This document shows positions 19,473 to 29,854 of a stretch of 64,000 nt of DNA, one piece after another. Location: positions 3,395,001 through 3,459,000 of the forward strand of contig CATNEN010000030.1 in assembly GCA_950097015.1 (NCBI GenBank), in the 5' to 3' direction. This DNA is from Macrostomum hystrix (lineage: Eukaryota; Platyhelminthes; Macrostomidae). A program made the position numbers and the translations under genes. Under the pieces are notes generated by a model. The model was not told where the DNA came from. It searched no databases and saw only the letters and a program-made list of their open reading frames with translations. How positions within the stretch are numbered: position 1 is the first letter of the stretch; each line of letters begins with the position of its first letter.

Positions 19473-20681
19473 CTAAGAGCCCAGCAGGGGCCACAGGACC
19501 AGAAATGCCAACGCATTCAAAACGCTGATGACTAGGTACAGTATGAGATTCCTATGTCTCAGCAACCACATCCAGTACCGCTCCAGAGTTGACAGCGCTC
19601 TCTCCTGGGAAGATTCAATGTTGGGCAGACGGTTTTTATCCACCGCCACAACGAAGGTGAATGCTATGAGGATCAGCATCTGCACAATGAGAAACAGGCC
19701 AACTAGCGGAATCGTGTTCATCGACTTTGGTGCCGACTGGGACGCGATCAGCACGTACAGGGTCATGGATATGACGATAGCGATGGACAGGTTCACAGGG
19801 TCGCTCTTATCCCCAGCCAGGAACATGACGCTAGCAAGCAGCGACAGCAGCTCGAACGGCACAATGACCAGCACAGCGTAGTACATCCACTTACGCTGCA
19901 GGTGAAAGTGGATTTTAAGAGTCTGATAGCTTTGATCAGAAAAATTCAAAAGTACAGATTGCTGGCTAACATTTAGCAGCTCCCATTCACCAACGCCGTT
20001 AACTGCCATAGCATAATCTTCATGGGCTGGTCGGACAGCTAGTCTTATGTTGAATTCAAACTGTTCCGATATCATAGTCCCCAGAGTTATCGCACAGACT
20101 TGCTGGTCGAAGGGAAAGCGTCTCATATTGAGGCTGCATCCAAAGCGAATCACTATGTAAAGCTGGACGTTGATTTCTCCCGTTGAAAACACCGAAGCTT
20201 GCAGAAACTTAGCGTTGCGAAAGTCGAACATTTCATTTTCCTTGACATTCCAGAAACCAATGTCCGGGAGCCAGATACTGCTCCTGTCGACTTTTAGACG
20301 CTGCACGGTGTTCTCGGACGAGTTCCAGGCCACGCGCGGGTCGGTCCAGGCGAGCAGGACCCACGCGGACCATTCCAGCACCTCACTCTCATCCAGCCCA
20401 TAGACCGTCAGGATGCTCATTTCCACTAGAACGTTAGTCTCGTAGCCGAACTGCTTTGGAGACAGCATGACGTGGCACAGCGGCAGCGACTGCGGTCCGA
20501 TAGAATCAGCTAGAGCGCGGCACGCGGCAACCCGGGCGTTCGATGCCGCGTCGGCAGCGGCAGACGGCGAGAAGGCGCCGATCATGAGAAGCAGCAGTTG
20601 CATTAGAATCAGCGAAGAAAGACTGAAGAATCTCGATTTGCTCGAGGCGCATATGGCTGAAAAATTGTTCGCTGCACGCAT
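19473..20681 (-). CDS. Cys-loop ligand-gated ion channel subunit, nicotinic-type, intronless (copy 2)
   Basis: Open frame of 402 residues. A start at Met27 (20603) would give a more standard signal peptide (MQLLLLMIGAFSPSAAADA). Domain order matches the 14989 gene: N-terminal cysteine pair (AACRALADSIGPQSLPLC), WVLLAWTDPRVAW, WLPDIGF, a Cys-loop with 13 residues between cysteines around RRFPFD, then M1-M4. The loop B tryptophan and loop C cysteine pair are absent here too (LGTMISEQ in place of the usual WTYD region). The M3-M4 loop is about 30 residues. Its extracellular half is clearly diverged from copy 1, but the M1-M3 nucleotides are almost the same. These are probably paralogous subunits of a lineage-specific receptor group; whether they assemble together is inference. 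Confidence 0.85.
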   Translation of the reverse strand: MRAANNFSAICASSKSRFFSLSSLILMQLLLLMIGAFSPSAAADAASNARVAACRALADSIGPQSLPLCHVMLSPKQFGYETNVLVEMSILTVYGLDESEVLEWSAWVLLAWTDPRVAWNSSENTVQRLKVDRSSIWLPDIGFWNVKENEMFDFRNAKFLQASVFSTGEINVQLYIVIRFGCSLNMRRFPFDQQVCAITLGTMISEQFEFNIRLAVRPAHEDYAMAVNGVGEWELLNVSQQSVLLNFSDQSYQTLKIHFHLQRKWMYYAVLVIVPFELLSLLASVMFLAGDKSDPVNLSIAIVISMTLYVLIASQSAPKSMNTIPLVGLFLIVQMLILIAFTFVVAVDKNRLPNIESSQERALSTLERYWMWLLRHRNLILYLVISVLNALAFLVLWPLLGS

Positions 20682-21289
20682 TTATATATTCGAAGGATCT
20701 AGACTTTATTATGAATCGTAAAGTCAAATAACATGTGAAAGACACACAAGCGAATACGTTTCGTCTGAACGAATATTGTCCAAGCGTGCTCATATAAGTC
20801 ATGATAATTTTTTGCCAGATATTTAACTAAAAAAAATTACACGTTACATTTGGGTTATATTCAATTACATTCAATGTCTGTATTTTTCAGCAAAACTATT
20901 TACTTTTTTTTTTCATTACGCATTTGCGTACAGATATGTCCCTACGACGCTTTCGTATGTCCATATGCTGATCTTGACCTTCATTTTCTTATAAATTAAA
21001 TTACGTAGCAAACATTTCAGGTGCTCGCACTGCACTCACCGGCAAAGTCTCCTGTCTCGTTTTTGGTCATATCTTGGCGAGTCATTTAGTATTTTGAAAA
21101 TTGTAGTTTCCTTTTAAATGTCAGTTTATTTTATACAAGCGACACCCCGTCTCCTGCCGTGTGATATGTCACCGAATAGTCATGCAGGGGCTTCTTTTCA
21201 TTTCAGTGAACGATTTAGACTACTTATAGTACGCTCGTAGATTAGTCGGTTGGTCGATGATTTATCTGAACTATGATTGTGCAAGGACA

Positions 21290-21530
21290 TCCGGAGCTGG
21301 ACTCGGCGCACTTAGTAGGGCTGCTCCATACGGCCTTTCAAGCCGTCCAGAGCGTCGGTAACGAGAGGGCTCAGCTGCAGTGCCCGTACTAGTGTACCGA
21401 GCCTCTTCAGGAAGTGAGGAAGGCTACTCAGCAGGGCCCTAATTGGCGGGGCCAAGCACGGACCCAGAGGTACGTGGACTGCATCCTGAGCGACGTCAGA
21501 GCGTCCACTCGCTGGCCACGCGGTGCGAAA
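21290..21530 (+). mobile_element. Non-LTR retrotransposon fragment, decayed
   Basis: The reading ELDSAHLVGLLHTAF followed by ERAQLQCP matches QLDSAHSGLLRAAF and ERAQLQRP in the clearer LINE fragment at 56430. Stops interrupt the frame (ccgtactag near 21390). Confidence 0.55.
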
Positions 21531-21696
21531 TCAGGGGTAGCCTCTATTTGCGGCTGTTGTGAGTCGATTTGCTAACATAAGTTTACACATGCTGTTGAAA
21601 GGAATATAGTGCACCATAATGCATAAATACTCGTAGATAGAGCTTATAGCCTGAGGCACAGACGCAATTATTACGTCTATTATTACAGCTGCAGTG

Positions 21697-21815
21697 TGCC
21701 TAGAGCTGTTCAGTCCATGGACTGGGGAGGCTGTCGCACCCACCCGAATTCGTACCTTAGTACTGATGCTGTTGTGCCCTTTTGACAGCTGGTTGAAGTG
21801 AAGCACTAAGGAGTT
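21697..21815 (-). repeat. SINE B fragment
   Basis: Shares ctgttcagtccatggactgg and a gacagctggttgaagtgaagca segment with the reverse-oriented full copy at 43735. Confidence 0.6.
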
Positions 21816-22859
21816 AAGGAACATAAGAGATCCTAAGATCTGACCACAGGGCAACTAGCTCCCAGTAATATATAGTAAACCATACGAACGTACAGTGCGA
21901 AAATGCAGTAGCAGAGACTGGGACCAGACTTTGCACGAATTTATTATAGCTCGAGCAATGAACACGGTATATAAACAAAATGAGCGATTATATAGCTTGA
22001 TGCCACGCCGCCGTTACCACTGTTTATTATGCCAACAGCTAAGTCCAGGGCATTAATCTGAGATGCGTGATGCCTCAAAACTCATAGCTCACCAGACGAC
22101 AGAGAGATGACGAGCGAAGGTGAGACGGAGAGAAAGCCAGAGCCTCCTCCATGGAGGAATTTCATATTGCAAGAGTGCAGGCTGCTTGCAAGGGTGAAAG
22201 GAGACAGACGGAATGGCAGCGCTGCGAAGTGTACACAGTGGTGAAGAGAAGAAGAGTACAATGTAGTGCAGTGTCAGTCTGGCCGAATTGCACTGGCCGT
22301 GAGCAATCAGTCCTTCCCTGCCTCAACCCCTGGTTAAAACGTAGGCGTCGACGCTGAGGTCGCTATTAATTGTCAGGGCGAGAGCGAGAGACGGAAGGTG
22401 AGGAGTCTGAGAGAAAATAGTGAGTCCCCCTCTACGGAGAGCTTCATTTCGCACTGGGCCAGCCAGCAGGGAGGCTTGAGGCTTAGTACATACACAGTTG
22501 CGCTGTACCTAATTTAAAAGTCTCGACTCTCAAGGCCAAAGAGCTGCGCAATTCGTCGCTAAATTACTAAAACCAGAGATTTGTACGCGAATCCGCTTAT
22601 CAGCTATGTGCCTGTTGTGTTTTCAACCTGCCAGCCCGCCAGCCCAGTAATAGCACTCGATTTCCTATCCCTTGCCACAGACAGCGGGCCCAAGCTGCGA
22701 GAACCGGCTGTGCACGCGCACCGATTGGTTGGCGCAGATCTTTTATTAGCCTTTTTTGCCTGCCTCCGATTTCAAGCATTACTAGCTGCGTTATCAAGGC
22801 TTCTGAGAACATTTATAATTTTTTGTTTCTAAAAACTAAGTGACAGTCAAAGACTGGCC

Positions 22860-25800
22860 ATGAGCAACGCAGCTGCAGATGGCGAAGAGTCGGATGCTGG
22901 GTCCCTGCTGCAGAGCCTGATGCTGGCCATGCGGCAGCAGCAACTGATGGAGCTGCAGGAGGCGCTGGCTGAGTCGCATCGAGTTCAGCAGCCGCAGCAG
23001 CAGCAGCAGGTGGCTACAAGCAGCGGCGACGTTGCTGAATCTGACGATGTGTACGCTAAGGCGCCTAGCTGCAAGCCGGGCGGCTACGCTGAGGAAGTCT
23101 TCATTCACCTGACTGAGGCGGACAAGGACGAATTTAGCTGCAGGATCTGGTAAGAATTCAGAGTAATGCCCGACCAGTGCCTAGTGTTACCCTAGACAAA
23201 AGTGCAATACTAACCTCGACAAAAGTGGAGCATTACCCTCGACAAAAGTGGAGTGTTACCCTAGACAAAAGTGTAATACTAACCTCGACAAAAGTGGAGT
23301 GTTACCCTCGACAAAAGTGGAGTGTTACCCTAGACAAAAGTGCAATACTAACCTCGACAAAAGTGGAGCATTACCCTCGACAAAAGTGGAGTGTTACCCT
23401 AGACAAAAGTGTAATACTAACCTCGACAAAAGTGGAGCATTACCCTCGACAAAAGTGGAGTGTTACTCTCGACAAAAGTGGAGTGTTACCCTAGACAAAA
23501 GTGTAATACTAACCTCGACAAAAGTGGAGTGTTACCCTCGACAAAAGTGGAGTGTTACCCTAGACAAAAGTGCAATACTAACCTCGACAAAAGTGGAGCA
23601 TTACCCTCGACAAAAGTGGAGTGTTACCCTAGACAAAAGTGTAATACTAACCTCGACAAAAGTGGAGCATTACCCTCGACAAAAGTGGAGTGTTACTCTC
23701 GACAAAAGTGAGTATTATCCTCTACAAAAGTGTAGTACTACCATCGATAAAAGTGGAGCATTACCCTCGACAAAAGTGGAGTGTTACTCTCGACAAAAGT
23801 GGAGTGTTACTCTCGACAAAAGTGGAGTGTTACTCTCGACAAAAGTGGAGTGTTACTCTCGACAAAAGTGGAGTGTTACTCTCGACAAAAGTGGAGTATT
23901 ACCCTAGACAAAAGTGCAATACTAACCTCGACAAAAGTGGAGCATTACCCTCGACAAAAGTGGAGTGTTACCCTAGACAAAAGTGTAATACTAACCTCGA
24001 CAAAAGTGGAGCATTACCCTCGACAAAAGTGGAGTGTTACTCTCGACAAAAGTGGAGTGTTACCCTAGACAAAAGTGTAATACTAACCTCGACAAAAGTG
24101 GAGTGTTACTCTCGACAAAAGTGAGTATTATCCTCTACAAAAGTGTAGTACTACCATCGATAAAAGTGGAGCATTACCCTCGACAAAAGTGGAGTGTTAC
24201 TCTCGACAAAGGTGGAGTGTTACTCTCGACAAAAGTGGAGTGTTACTCTCGACAAAAGTGGAGTGTTACTCTCGACAAAAGTGGAGTATTACCCTAGACA
24301 AAAGTGTAATACTAACCTCGACAAAAGTGGAGTGTTACCCTCGACAAAAGTGAAGTGTTACTCTCGACAAAAGTGGAGTATTACCCTAGACAAAAGTGTA
24401 ATACTAACCTCGACAAAAGTGGAGTGTTACTCTCGAAAAAAGTGGAGTGTTACTCTCGACAAAAGTGAGTATTATCCTCTACAAAAGTGTAGTACTACCA
24501 TCGATAAAAGTGGAGCATTACCCTCGACAAAAGTGGAGTGTTACCCTCGACAAAAGTGGAGCATTATCCTCGACAAAAGTGGAGCATTACCCTCGACAAA
24601 AGTGGAGTATTACTCTCGACAAAAGTGAAATATGGCTCTCGACCCTTGACCCACGTCGAGCATACCCTAGACAAGCGTTGAACGCTACTGTCAACGAGCG
24701 TTGCATGACTGTACAATTTGATTCGTGAGCTGGGTGAATTTGCACAAGCAATAAGCTAATGCGGAGCGCAATAAGATCTTAGAGCTCCGGCGCGGCTTAT
24801 GAACCCACAAGCCTAAATGATTAGGTCAAAGTTGTGGAAATTTGTTCAACTATAATATGCGCAGGCAGCGATTCTCATTCTTATGCGACAACTAGTTGCC
24901 TTGGCGACCCCGACAGAGCGGTCAACTGGAAACTTTCGCCGGTTAGGAACAGGAAAATTGGAAGGAGGTGGTGGAAGGGGCGCCGTTCGCGCCAGGGTAA
25001 GACAAAGTTCTGCGGCGCTCAATTTCCAAGGTGCAGAGTTAAGAGCGCTGTATTTTCTCACACTTTTCACACCTGTCGAATGCAGAGGTCGTAGGGCAAC
25101 CTATCCCAAATTCACTCTGTTTGTATAGTAAGCTTTGCTGGGTAACTTGCTCAACAAGCTTCTGCAATTTAGCCGCTGAAAGCTAACAATTAATTACTCC
25201 AAGTTGCGCCTATGCATGTAGTTTTTTTCACTACAGTTTAACTACGCAAAAGCAACAGGAGCTCTAGAGTAGGGAGTCAAAACCATTGAATTACGAGGCC
25301 TAAATAAGACGAAAGTGACACGCTGAGATAGTGATTGTCAACCGCCATGTCGTCCAATAAATCAGAACGTCACGCACAGTCGTGCTAATTTGATGGCCAA
25401 TTTTGAATCCGTTCTCCTCTTTCAGCTTCAACATCATCCGCGACTGCTATGAGTGCCGCAACGCGCACAGGTTCTGTCACGCCTGTATCTACGAGTGGTG
25501 CAACCAGTCGGGCCAGGGTTCGAATCTCTGCCCGGTGTGCCGGTGCCCGGGCGAGTACGCGCACAATGCGCCGCTCAGTGAGCGCCTCGGAAAGCGTCGA
25601 GTGCGCTGCGTGGACCAGCCGCCAGGCAAGTGCAACTGGCGCGGCTGTCTCAGCGACCTGGAGAGCCACAAGCATCGGCAGTACGAGATGCACGAGATCT
25701 ACACCAGCTCGGAGCTGCCGGGCCTCAGGCCAGAGCGTACAGGCGACGCAGTCGGACAGAGACTGACAACGACGGAGCTAGTTCGGCGACACAGTGAGGC

Positions 25801-25889
25801 CAAAGGCGACACCTGCAGCGGACAGCAGCGGCGGCGCCCGACTTTTGGGCCGAAGGCAGCAGGACTCGGCTAGGCGCTTGCCCAGCGCT

Positions 25890-25978
<89 letters not shown>

Positions 25979-26456
25979 ACAGGAAGCACAGCAGCACCAC
26001 CAGCAGCAGGAACAACCGCTCCAGTACAAAAGACTTGTGCGGCCTCGGCCGCCGCCGCCAAATGCGGCTCAACGGCTGCGAGAAAGTAGGGAGCAGCTGG
26101 CACTGCTCATGACGCTGCTCACCATTCAGATGCAGGAGCGGCAGCAGGCGATGCAGCAGGCGCAGCTGGAGGCCAGAAGGCGAGAGATTGAGCGGCGCAG
26201 ACAGCTGGCCGAGATTGACAATTTGAACAGGCGTCTGGCTCAGGTGGCTGCGGATGTTAGTCGACCGACGCCTCAACTGCCACAGCAGCAGCAGCAGCAG
26301 CAGCGACAGCAAGGCGCTAATCAGCAGTCAACTCCTCGACTCCCGGCCATAGGAGCTAACGTTCGACGCGATTCTACCACAACGACACAAGGAGGCGGCG
26401 CTGGCAAAACAGGTGGCGGTGGTAGCAGCAGCAGCGGTGCAGGAAATCGCCCCTAA
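22860..26456 (+). CDS. RING finger / TRAF-type zinc finger protein with poly-Q coiled-coil tail; frame change unresolved
   Basis: Exon 1 is 22860-23149 (Gln/Met-rich, ending DEFSCRI plus a split Cys codon). Exon 2 starts at 25426 and restores the cysteine, giving CRICFNIIRDCYECRNAHRF, then CHAC and CPVC: a RING finger whose first CxxC spans the intron. A second zinc-binding segment follows (CVDQPPGKCNWRGCLSDLES, then H-rich), like TRAF/NRDP1 zinc fingers. That suggests an E3 ubiquitin ligase. The frame stops at 25873. Another frame, open from about 25782 to 26456, encodes about 30 glutamines, a charged Arg/Gln/Leu-rich helix likely to form a coiled coil (EQLALLMTLLTIQMQERQQA) and a Gly/Ser tail. 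A short intron or a +1 frameshift must join them; candidate donors near 25751, 25781 or 25794 are weak or give an awkward phase. RING part is secure; the C-terminal join is not. Confidence 0.65.
23180..24645. repeat. Minisatellite, 23-bp unit, over 60 copies
   Basis: Unit cctcgacaaaagtggagtgttac with variants (ctagacaaaagtgcaatact, ctctacaaaagtgtagtact). The variants recur in the same order as larger blocks, so the array grew by block duplication. It begins about 30 bases after the RING gene's exon 1 donor. Unit length mod 3 makes open frames appear in all three phases; none is a gene. Confidence 0.95.
25891..25977 (+). repeat. Coding (CAG)n tract
   Basis: About 28 uninterrupted cag triplets in the poly-Q frame of the RING gene. 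Such a tract is prone to length change and to sequencing error, relevant to the unresolved frame. Confidence 0.9.
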
Positions 26457-27253
26457 AGTTTCAATCAATCTAAATTGACGCAATCGCAAAAACTGTGCTT
26501 ATTTAAAATGTGTCTGAGAACACATAAGGAAAACTGAAGGGCACACTCGTAATCAATGTAAAGCTTGACGCCCGTGACTTGACAGATAGTGATATTGAAA
26601 AAAACACAATGAGTTTGCATACCTGTACAGTGAAATGCATGCACTGCTTATTCCAAATCCTCATGATAGTTCTCCGCTTTAGCTTTCATTGAAAAAATAC
26701 CCTGCCATAAATCTTTCTGTGCGCTAGTACAAAAACCCTCGCCCCAGTGTCATTCTATTCTTAACCTGGCTGTAGATCTACCTGTATTAGCTGATCAATT
26801 ATGCAAGAGCAGCTGCATCAAGTAAGCGAATTAATTATCTCCACACAGAAACTGCCGCCCACGCAGACTTGTTGTAAAAAAGGCCTCACTAAATAGTGTA
26901 TCTTTTACTATTTATTTCCGTTTCTTCTCTGCCCGTGCATATTAGCTCGCATTGTTTTAGCGAAATACTATCTAGCTTTTTGAATAACTTTTTAAGTAGT
27001 AAATTTAATTCTAGTAGATTTTAGTAGCAACAAGTGCCTGACATTAATGTACAATAGATAACTGGGAACATTTTTTAGGACACACCCTGTGTCGCAGTAA
27101 AATAATAGTGACTGGCACATTTTACAATGCTTTTATTTCACTCCCGCCTTTCACAATTCGCAATCGAGTCAATTAAGTAATTTCATGTCCAGGAAACTAC
27201 TAATAGTAGGTTAAATGCGCAAAGTGTACTAGTATATACCCGGCCTAATATTT
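26457..27253. other. Intergenic region between convergent genes
   Basis: Lies between the 3' ends of the RING gene (plus) and the APC15-like gene (minus). AT-rich, no repeat family or gene recognised. Confidence 0.5.
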
Positions 27254-27646
27254 TTAGGGCGATTGAGTTTCGGCCACAGTGTCCGAGTCCTCAGTCGCGT
27301 CCTCTTCGCTGATGCCGACATCCTCTTCCTCCTCTTCGTCGTCCATCTCTTCGTCCTCTTCTTCCTCCTCGTCATCTTCTTCTTCTTCCTCTTCCTCTTC
27401 GTCCTCGTCGTTACCGGCGCCGTCTTCGTCCGAGGAGGCGCGCGAGCCGGAGGCGCCGGGCCGAGGGGCTGGCGCAGTCATGCGGCACAGCTGCTTGGCT
27501 GCGGCATTGAATTTGGCATTCAGCTGCGCCTCCAGCCGGCTGAGCAGCTCCTCCTCGTTGACGGGCCCGTCTGGATCAAACCAGCAGTGGCTGGCTAGCG
27601 GGGGCTGGGCCTCCGAGAACAGCGTGGCGGTTGGTAGGCCGGCCAT
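27254..27646 (-). CDS. ANAPC15: APC15-like small acidic protein
   Basis: Single exon, 130 residues. An in-frame TGA TAA directly precedes the ATG, which fixes the start. The N-terminus (LPTATLFSEAQPPLASHCWF, then DPDGPVNEEELL) matches the pattern of anaphase-promoting complex subunit 15: a short hydrophobic stretch, WF-x-D-x-P and an EE-x-EL helix. It is followed by an almost pure Glu/Asp tail, as in APC15 (human about 120 residues). APC15 helps release the mitotic checkpoint complex from the APC/C in the nucleus. The tail is low complexity, so the call rests on about 50 residues. Last of five codirectional minus-strand genes. Confidence 0.5.
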   Translation of the reverse strand: MAGLPTATLFSEAQPPLASHCWFDPDGPVNEEELLSRLEAQLNAKFNAAAKQLCRMTAPAPRPGASGSRASSDEDGAGNDEDEEEEEEEEDDEEEEEDEEMDDEEEEEDVGISEEDATEDSDTVAETQSP

Positions 27647-27718
27647 TTATCACAGTCAGGACAGCTGCTGCAGCACAGTCGGTCAGTAAGGGAACTAGAA
27701 AATTCCAAAAATCTTATC

Positions 27719-27990
27719 TAAATGAGATCTGATCCCACAAAATCTCATTCTCTAGACTGATCCCACAAATCTCATTCTCTAGATTGATCCCACAAAATCT
27801 CATTCTCTATACTGATCCCACAAAATCTCATTCTCTAGATTGATCCCACAAAATCTTATTCTCTAGACTGATCCCACAAAATCTCATTCTCTAGACTGAT
27901 CCCACAAAATCTTATTCTCTAGACTGATCCCACAAAATCTCATTCTCTAGACTGATCCCACAAAATCTCATTCTCTAGACTGATCCTACG
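27719..27990. repeat. Minisatellite, 28-bp unit, about 10 copies
   Basis: Unit tctcattctctagactgatcccacaaaa with few variants. It lies about 70 bases upstream of the APC15-like start codon. Confidence 0.95.
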
Positions 27991-28379
27991 AATTAAATCT
28001 CAACTTTTAGACTTTTACTGACGGCAAACAAACTTTTATGAGGCAAGCTTTTCTTATGACATTCGCTGGTAAAAGTTTAATAACGAATTTGTTACAAAGG
28101 CAGCTCATAAAAATGGGCAAATTTCAATGAATTCAATATATTTAACTCCAATGTTGTTTAACAAATGCAAGATCGTTAGTTAAGCTACAAGTACAATCCT
28201 TTAATGCATATTTGCTAACATATAGAGAGTAGCCTTAATAGACAAACAAGCAAAATGACGTTTTGATTGAGAAAGATCGCAAAGGTATAGTTCAAATAAG
28301 GCCAAAGTACATTCTCAATTGGCCTGTCCACATTCAACAGACTTGGTCCATTTTTTTATCTGAATTATTCTCTGACCTG

Positions 28380-28817
28380 ACACCCTCTCATGATCCTCTC
28401 TGACACCCTATGATCCTCTGCCACCCCATGATCCTCTCTGACACCCCATGATCCTCTCTGACAGCCTATGATCGTCTGACAACCCATGATCCTCTCTGAC
28501 ACTCTATGATCCTCTCTGACACCCCATGATCCTCTCTGACACTCTATGATCCTCTCTGACACCCCATGATCCTCTCTGACACCCCATGATCCTCTCTGAC
28601 AGCCTATGATCGTCTGACAACCCATGATCCTCTCTGACACTCTATGATCCTCTCTGACACCCCATGATCCTCTCTGACAGCCTATGATCCTCTGCCACCC
28701 CATGATCCTCTCTGACACCCCATGATCCTCTCTGACACCCCATGATCCTCTCTGACACTCTATGATCCTCTCTGACACCCCATGATCCTCTCTGAAACCC
28801 TATGATCCTCTCTGACC
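28380..28817. repeat. Minisatellite, 20-bp unit, touching the COA7 stop codon
   Basis: Unit tctctgacaccccatgatcc, with 16-18-base variants. Variant order repeats (for example the gacagcctatgatcgtctga and adjoining units near 28460 and 28600), showing block duplication. The first unit begins within about 5 bases of the COA7 stop. Confidence 0.95.
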
Positions 28818-28818
28818 A

Positions 28819-29808
28819 TCAACGTTTCTCCCATTTGCGTTGCTGAATCTTGGCATACTGCATGTACTGTCCATACTCCGAGGCCATGTCCTTAGCCCGC
28901 TGGGTCAGCCTGTCGGCCTCCTCGGGGTCCTTCGGCCCGCCATCGCCGCGCCGCATCATTACGGATAGGAGGCCGCAGCCGGCACCGTCGCCCACGTCGC
29001 AGGCGGTGCCAGCCAGCTGGCGAGCTTCGACAGTCCGGCCGGCCTGAATGTACTCCAGGGCGGCGCTGACGCAGGCGACCCCGGCGCCGTCGCGCTCGCC
29101 GGGGCCGAGGCATGCCCGACGGAGCATGGACAGGCCGGACTCCAGGTTGTCGCCGCCACTGCCGCCAGCACGGCCGGCGCGCAGACGAATGCGCCCGAGA
29201 CTGAGGCAGGAGCGTCTAGAGCCGTTAAAAAATTGGCCAGTCTTAGTGACAAGATAAGTCGAAATTACACATAACCCAGTTGGGCCAGGTGTACAGTCAG
29301 TGGCTCTGACATTGGTCTGATCTGAAATTGGCCTGACAGTCCAACCCCGCTGATCTGACATTGGCCTGACAGTCCAACCTGCTGATCCGACATTGGCCTA
29401 CCTGTGCTGCAGCTCATTGCAGGCCCTATCATAGTATTTCTCAGCTTCGGCGGAGTCGCAGTCGGGATGTGGCGGAGCTACAGTGGGATGGTCTCGCGGC
29501 CCATTCATCTTATAATTGGCGTACTTGAAGCAGCTCTCAGCGAAGCCGTGCTTGTCGCAATTGTACTTGAAGGCTTTGGCGCCTTCGGCAGGCAGTTTGC
29601 GCCACATGGAAAGCCACTGGCCGAGAGAATGGCAGGCGTCTTTGTTGCCGTCCTGGTAGCAGGCGTAGCTAAACTGGAAGCCGCGCTCACGCATCTGCTC
29701 CACAAGCTCATCCTCAGACTTCAGCTCCATCAGGCCGTGGTCCGGCCCGGCCGGGTCGTAGTCAGCGATGACGTCAGCTTCATCGGAGTCTTTTGAGGAT
29801 TTCGACAT
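28819..29808 (-). CDS. COA7: Cytochrome c oxidase assembly factor 7 (Sel1-like repeats), 2 exons
   Basis: Exons 29808-29402 and 29215-28819 join in phase 2 for 267 residues (human COA7 is 231). The N-terminal half shows the family pattern of paired cysteines in Sel1-like helical repeats: KSEDELVEQM, YACYQDGNKDACHSLGQWL, AFKYNCDKHGFAESCFKYAN. The second exon continues with RRACLGPGERDGAGVACVSA, RQLAGTACDVGDGAGCGLLS and a final EADRLTQRAKDMASEY. COA7 works in the mitochondrial intermembrane space in assembly of respiratory complex IV, and its cysteines form disulfides. An extra acidic N-terminus of about 25 residues is present here. An acceptor (cagttttcag) lies about 11 bases upstream of the ATG, suggesting a leader intron or trans-splicing. 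The gene is squeezed between two minisatellites. Confidence 0.85.
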
Positions 29809-29854
29809 GCTCTTTCGGGCTGAAAACTGAGGGATTATTCAAAACAGACTTTAG

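Larger units (their letters stand above)
20682..22859. other. Intergenic region with LINE and SINE fragments
   Basis: Contains a LINE 3'-end fragment (21290-21530) and a SINE B fragment (21697-21815). The rest, including purine-rich stretches at 22090-22450, has no supported gene. Confidence 0.5.

Noticed and set aside
23177-24728. Several overlapping lysine/tyrosine-rich frames
   Set aside because: The 23-bp array reads in three phases with the same repeated peptide; located in an intron of the RING gene.
25725-26312. Leucine-rich 195-residue frame opposite the poly-Q exon
   Set aside because: Antisense reading of cag repeats gives poly-Leu or poly-Ala; no independent support.
27263-27689. 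Plus-strand serine-rich and hydrophobic frames
   Set aside because: Antisense of the acidic tail of the APC15-like gene.
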